Shown here: piece by piece, positions 1 through 6,869 of the stretch | Layout of the letters: each line of letters starts with the position of its first letter | How positions within the stretch are numbered: the first letter of the stretch is position 1 | Assembly (NCBI GenBank): GCA_023434265.1 | Contig: JAEYTA010000085.1 | Coordinates: 1-29,454 of the forward strand | Reading direction: 5' to 3' | DNA: 29,454 bases | Origin: Pseudomonadota bacterium | Lineage (GTDB): Bacteria > Pseudomonadota > Alphaproteobacteria > Caulobacterales > Caulobacteraceae | The notes under the pieces: model-generated | Told to the model about the DNA's origin: nothing | Databases searched by the model: none | Seen by the model: the letters and a program-made list of their open reading frames with translations, nothing else | Program-made: the position numbers and the translations under genes

Positions 1-67
1 GGAGACGTTACGCCGTTCCTGAACCCTGCGCAAGAACAAAGCAAGAACATCCCGGGCCCGCGCCGCC
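1..67. repeat. 67-bp direct repeat A, left copy (may extend beyond the window)
   Basis: Bases 1-67 are identical to 729-795; identity stops at 68/796. Because the match begins at the first base of the window, the true left end is unknown. The right copy is the upstream region of the DUF559 gene and carries a LexA-type box, so the left copy may be the upstream region of a second, similar gene lying outside the window. Confidence 0.9.
34..48 (-). promoter_or_regulatory. LexA-type SOS box, left copy
   Basis: The plus strand reads GAACAAAGCAAGAAC, which is GTTC-N7-GTTC on the minus strand, the core of the alphaproteobacterial LexA operator. The AT-leaning spacer also fits. It lies inside direct repeat A. 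The gene it would control, if any, is to the left of the window. Confidence 0.6.
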
Positions 68-169
68 GAGGCCCGGGCGCAGACGCCGGTGGTCATCGAG
101 CGCGAGGTCCCCGTGCCCGCGCCGGCCCCGACGGCGCCGGTGGTCAGCCCCACGGCCCCGCAGAACTGA
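68..169 (+). pseudogene. Apparent C-terminal remnant of a truncated gene
   Basis: A frame ending with TGA at 167-169 encodes an Ala/Pro/Val-rich tail (for example REVPVPAPAPTAPVV). The codon pattern looks like real coding sequence of this genome. Going left, the frame runs into repeat A and meets an in-frame TGA at 20-22, with no convincing start or ribosome site between. I read this as the end of a gene whose front was removed when the repeat-bearing segment arrived. It could also be non-coding sequence that happens to be open. Confidence 0.35.
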
Positions 170-231
170 GCCTTTCCCTTCCCTCGTACGGGGGAGGGGC
201 GCCGCAACATCGAAAATCCGCCGCCGGCGCT

Positions 232-293
232 GCCCCCTCCTGACCCGCTGCGCGGGTCTGTCCTCCCCATTCGCCTTCGCGAATGGGGAGGTG
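232..293 (-). repeat. 62-bp palindromic repeat B, copy 1
   Basis: Bases 232-293 are identical to 793-854. The unit contains a near-perfect hairpin (CCTCCCCATTCG, short loop, CGAATGGGGAGG) and a smaller one (GACCCGC, TGC, GCGGGTC). It looks like a REP-type intergenic element. It faces repeat C (309-362) head to head. Confidence 0.85.
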
Positions 294-307
294 AATCGGC
301 CTCCGGC

Positions 308-724
308 TCACCTCCCCATCGCAGATGGGGAGGGGGACCGCCCGAAGGGCGGTGGAGGGGGCGGCGCCGGGGGAAGACGTTCGCGCAGAACGCGGACGAT
401 GAAGGCGAGCACGCCGTCCAGCTCATCCCGGACGTCCACCGCCGCGACCCGGATGACGCGGACGCCCTGCGCCCTCAGCCAACCCGTTCGCCGACGGTCC
501 CGCGCCAGCCGCTCCGGATCCTCGTGGGCCCGCCCGTCGATCTCGACGGCCAGCCGCCCGGCGGCGCAGTAGAAGTCGAGGATGTACGGTCCGATCGGGT
601 GCTGGCGGCGGAACTTGTATCCGTGCAGGCGCTTTCCCCGCACCCGGCTCCACAGGCGCGCTTCCGGCGGCGACATTGGGCGGCGCAGGCTCTTGGCCTG
701 GGCGTAGGTTCCTTGCGGTTCCAT
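308..724 (-). CDS. DUF559 family endonuclease-like protein (Vsr/PD-(D/E)XK fold)
   Basis: This 138-residue protein matches the DUF559 pattern: a basic N-terminal half (LWSRVRGKRLHGYKFRRQ), then LDFYC with Asp50, and VEIDG with Glu61 and Asp63, spaced like the acidic active-site residues of very-short-patch-repair and restriction-type nucleases. RVIRV near 90-94 is the usual core strand. Family members are presumed DNA nucleases, but the substrate is unknown. I chose the ATG at 724 because an in-frame ATG further upstream (778) lies inside the LexA-type box; no strong ribosome site is visible. The last 20 or so residues (PPAPPPPPPF... to the stop) are encoded by the hairpin repeat C, so the tail is probably not part of the fold. 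The gene sits between inverted repeat copies, which suggests mobility. Confidence 0.8.
   Translation of the reverse strand: MEPQGTYAQAKSLRRPMSPPEARLWSRVRGKRLHGYKFRRQHPIGPYILDFYCAAGRLAVEIDGRAHEDPERLARDRRRTGWLRAQGVRVIRVAAVDVRDELDGVLAFIVRVLRERLPPAPPPPPPFGRSPSPSAMGR
309..362 (+). repeat. Palindromic repeat C, diverged and inverted relative of repeat B
   Basis: It begins CACCTCCCCATC and continues through two hairpins: CCTCCCCATC/GATGGGGAGG (311-333) and ACCGCCC/GGGCGGT (337-353), then ends GGAGGGGGC. The reverse complement of repeat B has the same order: CACCTCCCCAT, a hairpin, a GACC-type hairpin, then GGAGGGGGC. C is therefore a diverged B copy in the opposite orientation. It also encodes the end of the DUF559 protein. 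Confidence 0.7.
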
Positions 725-728
725 GGCG

Positions 729-795
729 GGAGACGTTACGCCGTTCCTGAACCCTGCGCAAGAACAAAGCAAGAACATCCCGGGCCCGCGCCGCC
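729..795. repeat. 67-bp direct repeat A, right copy
   Basis: Identical to bases 1-67. It covers the region just upstream of the DUF559 start at 724, including the LexA-type box at 762-776, and overlaps the first three bases of repeat B copy 2. The common right edge (67 and 795) may mark an insertion or recombination boundary. Confidence 0.9.
762..776 (-). promoter_or_regulatory. LexA-type SOS box upstream of the DUF559 gene
   Basis: GAACAAAGCAAGAAC on the plus strand equals GTTC-N7-GTTC on the minus strand, the direction of the DUF559 gene. It lies 38-52 nt upstream of the chosen start at 724, a normal place for an operator over a promoter. This suggests the gene is induced by DNA damage. 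Confidence 0.65.
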
Positions 796-854
796 CCCTC
801 CTGACCCGCTGCGCGGGTCTGTCCTCCCCATTCGCCTTCGCGAATGGGGAGGTG
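793..854 (-). repeat. 62-bp palindromic repeat B, copy 2
   Basis: Identical to 232-293. It carries the CCTCCCCATTCG/CGAATGGGGAGG hairpin. It lies between the DUF559 upstream region and the aminopeptidase gene. Confidence 0.85.
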
Positions 855-904
855 TGTGTGCCAGCCTCTCCACATCGGCCGGGCGCCGGTGCTAAGCGTC
901 GGGG

Positions 905-2716
905 ATGCGCCAGTCATTCGATGAAACCACCGATCCGTCCTTCGGGGCGAAGCACCTGCCCCGACTGCGGGCGAAGATGGCCGAGCAGGGGCTCGACGGC
1001 TGGCTGGTCCCGCACGAGGACGAGCACCAGAACGAGTACCTGCCCGAGGCCAACGAGCGGCTGGCCTGGGTGAGCGGCTTCACGGGCTCGGCCGGCGCCG
1101 GCGTGGTGCTCAAGGACCGCGCCGCCGTCTTCGCCGACGGCCGCTACACGGTGCAGGTGAAGGCCCAGGTCGACCCCGCGCAGTTCGAGATCCACGCGCT
1201 GGAGGACAACGGTCTGGCGCGGTGGCTGGAGACTGTCCCGGCCGGTTCGGTGATCGGCTACGACCCGCGGCTGCATAGCCCTGATTCCCTCGCCGGCCTG
1301 CAACGCGCGGCGGAGAAGGCCGGCGCGACCCTGAAGCCGGTCGAGGCCAATCCGCTGGATCTGGCCTGGGGCGACGAGCGCCCGGCCCAGCCGACGGCGC
1401 CGGTGGTCCCCCACGAGGCGCGTTACACCGGCGAGGACAGCGCCGCGAAGCGCGCGCGCATCGGCGCGGCGATCGCCGACAAGGGGGCCGAGGCGGCGGT
1501 GCTGACCGCGCCGGCCTCGCTGGCCTGGCTGTTCAACATCCGCGGCGGCGACGTCATCCGCACGCCACTGCCGCTGGGGCAGGCCGTGGTGCGCGCCGAC
1601 GGCACGGCGCGGCTGTTCCTCGACCCGCGCAAGGTGACCAACGAACTGCCCGGATGGCTAGGCGACGCGGTGACCCTTGAGGCGCCCGAGGCGCTCGAAG
1701 GGGCGCTGGACGGACTCAAGGGGCAAAAGGTGCTGATCGATCCGGCCCAGTCCTCGGCCTGGTATTTCGACCGGCTGGCGGCGGCCGGGGCCGAGGTGGT
1801 GCGCGCCATGGACCCCTGCACCCTGCCGCGGGCGACGAAGAACCCGGTCGAGATCGAGGGCAGCCGGCAGGCGCACATCCGCGACGGGGCGGCGCTGAGC
1901 CGCTTCCTGCACTGGGTCGACACGGTGGCGCAGGAGACCCTGCCGGACGAGCGCGAGATCGCGGAGACGCTGGAGCGCTTCCGCGAGGAGACCGGCGCGC
2001 TGAAGGACCTGTCGTTCGACACCATCGCCGGGGCCGGCCCCAACGGCGCCCTGCCGCACTACAAGCCGGTCGGGGCCAAGATCCGCCGCATCGAGAAGGG
2101 CTCGCTGCTGCTGGTCGACGGCGGCGGCCAGTACCTCGACGGCACCACCGACGTCACCCGCACCATGGCGGTGGGCGAGCCCTCGGCCGACCAGCGCCGA
2201 ATGTTCACCCTGGTGCTCAAGGGCCATGTGGCCATGGCCACGGTGCGCTTCCCGGCGGGGACCACGGGCCACCAGCTGGACGCCCTGGCGCGGCTGCCGC
2301 TGTGGATGCAGGGCTTCGACTACGACCACGGCACCGGCCACGGCGTCGGCTCCTACCTCGGCGTGCACGAGGGGCCGCAGCGCATCGCCAAGATGGTCAA
2401 CACCCAGCCGCTGCTGACCGGCATGATCCTGTCCAACGAGCCCGGCTACTATCGCGAGGGGCACTGGGGCATCCGCATCGAGACGTTGCAGGTGGTGACG
2501 CCGGCCGAGCCGATCCCGGGCGGCGAGCGGCCGATGCACGGCTTCGAGCAGCTGACCTTGGCGCCGCTGGACCGCAAGCTGATCGACGTCGATCTGCTGA
2601 CGCCGGACGAGCGGGCCTATGTCGACGTCTACCACGCCGAGACCTGGGCCAAGGTCGGCCCGCTGATGGACGGTGAGGCGAAGGCCTGGCTGGAACGGGC
2701 CTGCGCCCCGCTCTGA
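905..2716 (+). CDS. pepP: Xaa-Pro aminopeptidase (aminopeptidase P family, M24)
   Basis: A 603-residue cytosolic metallopeptidase that removes the N-terminal residue of peptides with proline in second place. Two creatinase-like N-terminal domains (about 1-310) precede the pita-bread catalytic domain (about 315-545) and a C-terminal extension typical of the long, eukaryote-like (XPNPEP1) form. All five dinuclear-metal ligands are visible: Asp405 and Asp416 in the VDGGGQYLDGTTDVTRT segment, His479 in GTGHGVGSYLG, Glu512 in SNEPGYY and Glu526 in GIRIE. Their spacing matches the human enzyme closely. The start fits the family N-terminus (PSFGAKHLPRLR). The ribosome site is weak, and a GCTAAG element ends only 8 nt before the ATG, so a leaderless or near-leaderless mRNA is possible. 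The gene converges with ligA across 7 bp. Confidence 0.95.
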   Translation: MRQSFDETTDPSFGAKHLPRLRAKMAEQGLDGWLVPHEDEHQNEYLPEANERLAWVSGFTGSAGAGVVLKDRAAVFADGRYTVQVKAQVDPAQFEIHALEDNGLARWLETVPAGSVIGYDPRLHSPDSLAGLQRAAEKAGATLKPVEANPLDLAWGDERPAQPTAPVVPHEARYTGEDSAAKRARIGAAIADKGAEAAVLTAPASLAWLFNIRGGDVIRTPLPLGQAVVRADGTARLFLDPRKVTNELPGWLGDAVTLEAPEALEGALDGLKGQKVLIDPAQSSAWYFDRLAAAGAEVVRAMDPCTLPRATKNPVEIEGSRQAHIRDGAALSRFLHWVDTVAQETLPDEREIAETLERFREETGALKDLSFDTIAGAGPNGALPHYKPVGAKIRRIEKGSLLLVDGGGQYLDGTTDVTRTMAVGEPSADQRRMFTLVLKGHVAMATVRFPAGTTGHQLDALARLPLWMQGFDYDHGTGHGVGSYLGVHEGPQRIAKMVNTQPLLTGMILSNEPGYYREGHWGIRIETLQVVTPAEPIPGGERPMHGFEQLTLAPLDRKLIDVDLLTPDERAYVDVYHAETWAKVGPLMDGEAKAWLERACAPL

Positions 2717-2723
2717 GGCCCCC

Positions 2724-5063
2724 TTAGCCGCCGATCAGGGCCAGCCACTCGTCCTCGGTGAGGACCTGCACCCCGTGCTTCTGCGCCTCGGCCAGCTTGG
2801 AGCCGGCGCCCGGACCGGCGACGAGGAAGTCGGTCTTCTTCGAGACGGAGCCGGAGACCTTGGCCCCGAGGCTCTCGGCGCGTGCCTTGGCCTCGTCGCG
2901 GGTGAAGCGCTCCAGGGCGCCGGTGAAGACCACCGTCTTGCCGGCGACGGCGGTGTCGGTCTTCGGCTTCTCGGCGTCCTCGATGCGGTCGAGCTCGCCG
3001 ACGAGGGCGTCGACCATGGCCCGGTTGTGCGGCTCGCGGAAGAACAGGGCGAGGGCGCGGGCGGCGACGGGACCGACTCCGGCCACGCCGGCGATCTGGC
3101 CGAGCGCGTCCGAGGGGCCGTCCTCGCGGGCGACGCGGGCCAGTTCGACGAGGCCGGCCCAATCGTCGGCGAGCGAGGCCAAGCCGCGGCGCGCCGGGGC
3201 GGCGAGACCGGGGAAGGCGAGGGCGATCTTCTGGTCCAGCGGCGCCTCGGGCCAGGGGTCGTCGGGCGGCGGGGTGGCCGCGGCGAGCGCGTGCAGCACG
3301 CGTGGGGAGACGGCGTGGGTCTCGGCCAGGCGGGTCCAGGCCTCGCCGGGAACGCCTTCCGCCGCGGCGATGCAGGCGGCCTCGAAGGCGGCCCAGGTCT
3401 CGAAGGCGCGGGCCAGGACGATGGAGGTCTGCTCGCCGATGTCGCGGACGCCGAGGCCGTAGAGGAAGCGGTCCAGCGTGATGGTCCGCCGCGCGTCGAT
3501 CCCGGCCACGAGGTTGCGCACGCTGGTTTCGCCATAGCCGTCCTCGGCGCGCAGGGCGTCGAGCTTTTCCACGTCGCGGGCGAGACGGAAGATGTCGGCG
3601 GGCTCGTTGATCCAGCCACGCTCGTGGAAGGCGATCAGCTGCTTTTCGCCAAGACCTTCAATGTCGAAGGCGCGGCGGCTGACGAAATGCTTGAGGTGCT
3701 CGATGCGCTGGAAGGGGCAGGCCAGTTCGCCGGTGCAGCGCCGCACGACCGACTCGACGCCCGAGGCGTTGGTCTCCTTCACCAGCGGCGTCTTCAGCGG
3801 GCAGACGCAGATGTGGGGGAAGTCGTAGGGCGCGCCGCGATCCGGGCGGTCGGGGTTCACCACGCCGAGGATCTGCGGGATCACGTCGCCGGCGCGCTGC
3901 AGGGTGACGGTGTCGCCGAGGCGGACGTCGAGGCGGGCGATCTCGTCGGCGTTGTGCAGGGTGGCGTTGCGCACCACGACGCCGCCGACGGTGACGGGGT
4001 GCAGGCGGGCGACAGGCGTATGCGAGCCGGTGCGGCCGACCTGGATGTCGATGCCCTCCAGCACGGTCTGCGCCTGCTGGGCCGGGAATTTGTGCGCCAC
4101 CGCCCAGCGCGGGGTGCGGGCGACGAAGCCGAGGCGAGACTGCCAGTCGAGGCGGTCGACCTTGTAGACGACGCCGTCGATGTCGTAGCCGAGCGTCGCC
4201 CGGTCGGTCTGCAGGCCGTCGTAGACCGCGATCAGGCCGACGCCGTCCTCGACCCGGCAGGAGCGATCGTTGACGGGGAAGCCCCATGACCGCAGCGCCT
4301 GCAAGGCGTCCCATTGGGTCGCGGCGAAAGAGGCGGACGCCTCACCCCAGGCGTAGGCGAAGAAGCGCAGCGGGCGAGCAGCGGTGATCGCCGGGTCCTT
4401 CTGACGGAGCGAGCCGGCGGCGAAGTTGCGGGGGTTGGCGTAGGTGCGGCCGCCGGCCGCCTCGGCGGCGGCGTTGAAGGCGTCGAAGGCGTCGTTGGGG
4501 GCGTAGACCTCGCCGCGCACCTCGATCACCGAAGGCCATCCCGAGCCGGAGAGGCGCTCGGGGATGTCGTCGAGGGTGCGCAGGTTGGCGGTGACGTCCT
4601 CCCCGGTCCGCCCGTCGCCGCGCGTGGCGCCGCGCACCAGCACCCCGTCCTCGTAGCGCAGGCTGGCCGACAGGCCGTCGATCTTGGGCTCGGCCACGAA
4701 GGCGACGGGCTCGTCGCCGGGCAGTTTGAGGAAGCGGCGGATGCGGGCGACGAAGTCCGTCACTTCCCCCGGGGCGAATGCGTTGTCGAGCGACAGCATC
4801 GGCACGCCATGGCGGACGGGGGCGAACTGGCTGGAGGCGGCGGCGCCGACGACCTGGGATGGCGACTCCGGGGTGGTCAGGTCGGGGAAGGCGGCCTCGA
4901 TCTCGAGCGCCCGGCGCTTGAGGGCGTCGTAATCGGCGTCCGAAATCTCGGGGGCGTCCTGGCCGTGGTAGAGGGCGTCGTGGCGCGCCAGCTCGGCGGA
5001 CAGGCGGTCGAGCTCGGCGCGGGCCTGGCTCTCGCTCATCTGGTCGACGGGCTGGTCGGACAT
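2724..5063 (-). CDS. ligA: NAD-dependent DNA ligase LigA
   Basis: A 779-residue replicative ligase that seals nicks using NAD+. Domains in order: Ia and adenylation domain with the catalytic KxDG lysine at Lys127 (AEPKIDGLSASLRY), OB fold (about 335-405), zinc finger (Cys419, Cys421, Cys443, Cys449), helix-hairpin-helix region (about 470-650) and a C-terminal BRCT domain (about 700-779, KTVVFTGALERFTRDEAK). Length and order fit alphaproteobacterial LigA. The zinc finger is unusual: the first cysteine pair is spaced C-x-C rather than the common C-x2-C, with a longer gap to the second pair. The gene is divergent from the M28 peptidase gene, and its 3' end faces pepP. Confidence 0.97.
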   Translation of the reverse strand: MSDQPVDQMSESQARAELDRLSAELARHDALYHGQDAPEISDADYDALKRRALEIEAAFPDLTTPESPSQVVGAAASSQFAPVRHGVPMLSLDNAFAPGEVTDFVARIRRFLKLPGDEPVAFVAEPKIDGLSASLRYEDGVLVRGATRGDGRTGEDVTANLRTLDDIPERLSGSGWPSVIEVRGEVYAPNDAFDAFNAAAEAAGGRTYANPRNFAAGSLRQKDPAITAARPLRFFAYAWGEASASFAATQWDALQALRSWGFPVNDRSCRVEDGVGLIAVYDGLQTDRATLGYDIDGVVYKVDRLDWQSRLGFVARTPRWAVAHKFPAQQAQTVLEGIDIQVGRTGSHTPVARLHPVTVGGVVVRNATLHNADEIARLDVRLGDTVTLQRAGDVIPQILGVVNPDRPDRGAPYDFPHICVCPLKTPLVKETNASGVESVVRRCTGELACPFQRIEHLKHFVSRRAFDIEGLGEKQLIAFHERGWINEPADIFRLARDVEKLDALRAEDGYGETSVRNLVAGIDARRTITLDRFLYGLGVRDIGEQTSIVLARAFETWAAFEAACIAAAEGVPGEAWTRLAETHAVSPRVLHALAAATPPPDDPWPEAPLDQKIALAFPGLAAPARRGLASLADDWAGLVELARVAREDGPSDALGQIAGVAGVGPVAARALALFFREPHNRAMVDALVGELDRIEDAEKPKTDTAVAGKTVVFTGALERFTRDEAKARAESLGAKVSGSVSKKTDFLVAGPGAGSKLAEAQKHGVQVLTEDEWLALIGG

Positions 5064-5180
5064 GCGGGTCTCCGGAATCGCGTCGCCGTTCTAGCATCGC
5101 CGGCGGGGCGGTCATGACAGGAAGTTAAACTGACGCGCTGGAAACGGACCGCTAGCGTCGCCGCCTCGCAAGGAGTCGCC

Positions 5181-6140
5181 ATGAGCCCGTTCCGCCGCCT
5201 GATCCTGTCGTCCGCCGCCGCCGGCCTGCTGGTGGCCGGATGCGCCGCCGCGCCGACCCCGGTGGTTCCGGCCGCGCCGTCGCCGCCGGCCTTCCAGGCC
5301 CAGCTGCTGGAGGACGTGCGCGTCCTGGCCTCGGACGAGATGGCCGGCCGCGACACCGGCTCGGCCGGCGGCGAGGCGGCGCGCGCCTACATCGTGGGGC
5401 GGCTCGAGGCGCTGGGCGTGCAGGCCCCGATGGTGGGCCGGCTGCAGGCGTGGGAGATGACCGGCCGCACCCGCGAGGGGCCGAAGCTCTGGAACGGCGT
5501 CAATGTGCTGGGCCTGATCCCGGGCACGCGGGCGACCGACCGCTACATCGTGGTCACCGCCCACTACGACCACGTCGGCGTGCATGACGGGCAGATCTTC
5601 AACGGCGCCGACGACAACGCCTCGGGCGTGGCGACCATGCTGGCGCTGGCCGCCGAACTGAAGCGCCAGGCGCCGGAGCACAGCGTCCTGTTCGTGGCTC
5701 TGGACGGCGAGGAGCGCGGACTGCTCGGGGCGAAGCATTTCGTCGAGGCGCCGCCGGTGCCGCTGACCTCGATGGCCATGAATCTGAACTTCGACATGAC
5801 CGCGCGCGCCGAAAGCGACGGCAAGCTGTGGGTCACCGGCACCTACCAGAACCCGCAGTTCCGGCCGATCCTCGAAACCCTGCCGGCGCAGGGCGCCATC
5901 GCCCTGGCCTTCGGCAAGGACACGCCGCAGGACACCGGCGCCGACAACTGGGTCGAGGCCTCGGACCATGGCGCCTTCTACCGCGCCGGCGTGCCCTTCC
6001 TGTACCTGGGAGTGAACTACCACCCCGACTATCACCGCCCGTCGGACGATTTCGAACGCATCGACCCGGCCGTGTTCACCAGCTCGACCCAGCTGGCCAT
6101 CGACTCGTTCCGGGCGCTGGACCGGGCGCTGGACCGGTAG
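5181..6140 (+). CDS. M28 family zinc peptidase, lipoprotein
   Basis: A 319-residue secreted aminopeptidase-type protein. A signal peptide ends in the lipobox LVAGC (Cys21), so the protein should be lipid-anchored in the cell envelope. The M28 fold follows, with the expected dizinc ligands and catalytic acid: His128 (AHYDHVG), Asp144 (GADDNASG), Glu177/Glu178 (DGEERG), Asp205 (NFDMTAR) and His285 (HPDYHRPSDD). The likely role is release of N-terminal amino acids from peptides in the periplasm; the exact specificity cannot be read from sequence. An AAGGAG ribosome site lies about 6 nt before the ATG. The next gene, also a lipoprotein, begins 52 nt downstream and may be co-transcribed. Confidence 0.9.
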   Translation: MSPFRRLILSSAAAGLLVAGCAAAPTPVVPAAPSPPAFQAQLLEDVRVLASDEMAGRDTGSAGGEAARAYIVGRLEALGVQAPMVGRLQAWEMTGRTREGPKLWNGVNVLGLIPGTRATDRYIVVTAHYDHVGVHDGQIFNGADDNASGVATMLALAAELKRQAPEHSVLFVALDGEERGLLGAKHFVEAPPVPLTSMAMNLNFDMTARAESDGKLWVTGTYQNPQFRPILETLPAQGAIALAFGKDTPQDTGADNWVEASDHGAFYRAGVPFLYLGVNYHPDYHRPSDDFERIDPAVFTSSTQLAIDSFRALDRALDR

Positions 6141-6192
6141 GGGCTCGACAGGCGTCGGCGGGCGCCGCAGCCTGATCTCAGGAGGCTCATCC

Positions 6193-6747
6193 ATGCGCAT
6201 CGTCCCGTTCCTCGCCGCCGCCCTGGCCGCGGCGGCCCTGGCGTCCTGCGACCGTCCCGGGGGCGGCGACGACGCGCCCGCCGCCCCGGCGGAATCGTTC
6301 GCCTACAACGCCGCCGGGGACGTCTCGGGCTACTACCTGCCGATGGACGAGGTTCGCTTCGACAAGTGGACCCTCGACCACCTGTTCGTGGGCCAGGCGG
6401 CCGAGTTCCAGGCCTGGCAGGGCGGGGAGCGCGGCGAGACCTTCGGCCCGGTGATGCTGACCTTCGAGGACGCCACCAGTTCGATGGTGCAGACCGAGCT
6501 GGGCGAGACGCGCAGCGTCTCGGTGCGGGTGCTGCCCACCGTCTATGCCGTCGACGACGTGCAGGTGCGCTTCGAGGGCCAGTCGCCGGAGCTGGGTCGG
6601 GTGATCTTCGACGGCCGCATGGACCAGGGGGCGCTGGCCACGTCGCGCCGCAACCTCGGCGACGAGGGCGTGGTGATGACCGGGTCGCTGAAGGTCGGCG
6701 ACGCGGCGCCGCGCGCGGTGCGACTGCGCTGGTGGATGGGCGACTAG
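6193..6747 (+). CDS. Hypothetical lipoprotein
   Basis: A 184-residue protein with a clear lipoprotein signal peptide (lipobox LASC, Cys19) and a good AGGAGG ribosome site. The mature part starts with a Gly/Asp/Ala/Pro linker, then a mixed beta-rich domain containing paired motifs (FGPVMLTFED, VSVRVLPTVYAVDDVQVRFEG, VVMTGSLKVG). I do not recognise the family and see no catalytic motif. It follows the M28 lipoprotein gene on the same strand, which suggests an envelope role. Its stop codon abuts a pair of hairpins that fill the gap to ppx. Confidence 0.8.
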   Translation: MRIVPFLAAALAAAALASCDRPGGGDDAPAAPAESFAYNAAGDVSGYYLPMDEVRFDKWTLDHLFVGQAAEFQAWQGGERGETFGPVMLTFEDATSSMVQTELGETRSVSVRVLPTVYAVDDVQVRFEGQSPELGRVIFDGRMDQGALATSRRNLGDEGVVMTGSLKVGDAAPRAVRLRWWMGD

Positions 6748-6869
6748 AGCCTGATCGGCTGAGGTGGAATCGCTACGCGATTCCGCCGATGTCGTGAATC
6801 AGGCTCCGGGATACGCTGGACCGAAATCTGAGCTTTGTTGGACTGCGTCCAACAAAGCCTATTTCGGTC
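6747..6869. repeat. Two adjacent hairpins filling a convergent gap (REP-like, probable bidirectional terminator)
   Basis: Hairpin 1 (6747-6806) has outer arms GAGCCTGAT/ATCAGGCTC and a perfect inner stem GGAATCGC-TAC-GCGATTCC. Hairpin 2 (6819-6869) has outer arms GACCGAAAT/ATTTCGGTC and an inner stem CTTTGTTGGAC-TGC-GTCCAACAAAG. The elements run from one stop codon to the other, between the lipoprotein gene and ppx. Such elements are usually repeated around a genome and block convergent transcription. Confidence 0.8.

Larger units (their letters stand above)
309..854. mobile_element. Putative small cassette: inverted hairpin repeats flanking a DUF559 gene
   Basis: The segment starts CACCTCCCCAT and ends ATGGGGAGGTG. 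Related repeat units in opposite orientation (C at 309-362, B at 793-854) enclose one nuclease-like gene and its LexA-type box. The layout recalls REP elements that enclose their own RAYT enzyme, but the enzyme here is DUF559. There is no transposase and no clear short target duplication, so mobility is an inference. Confidence 0.35.

Noticed and set aside
2673..4289. A 538-codon open frame antisense to ligA
   Set aside because: It is a composition shadow: GC-rich third positions keep the opposite strand open. ligA on the minus strand has full family motifs.
5130..5156. Possible promoter (CTGACG and GCTAGC) upstream of the M28 gene
   Set aside because: Spacing of 15 nt and a poor -35 make it too weak to list as a feature.
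5112..6200. A 362-codon open frame antisense to the M28 peptidase gene
   Set aside because: It has His/Arg/Val-rich shadow composition and no ribosome site, while the plus-strand M28 gene has signal peptide and zinc ligands.
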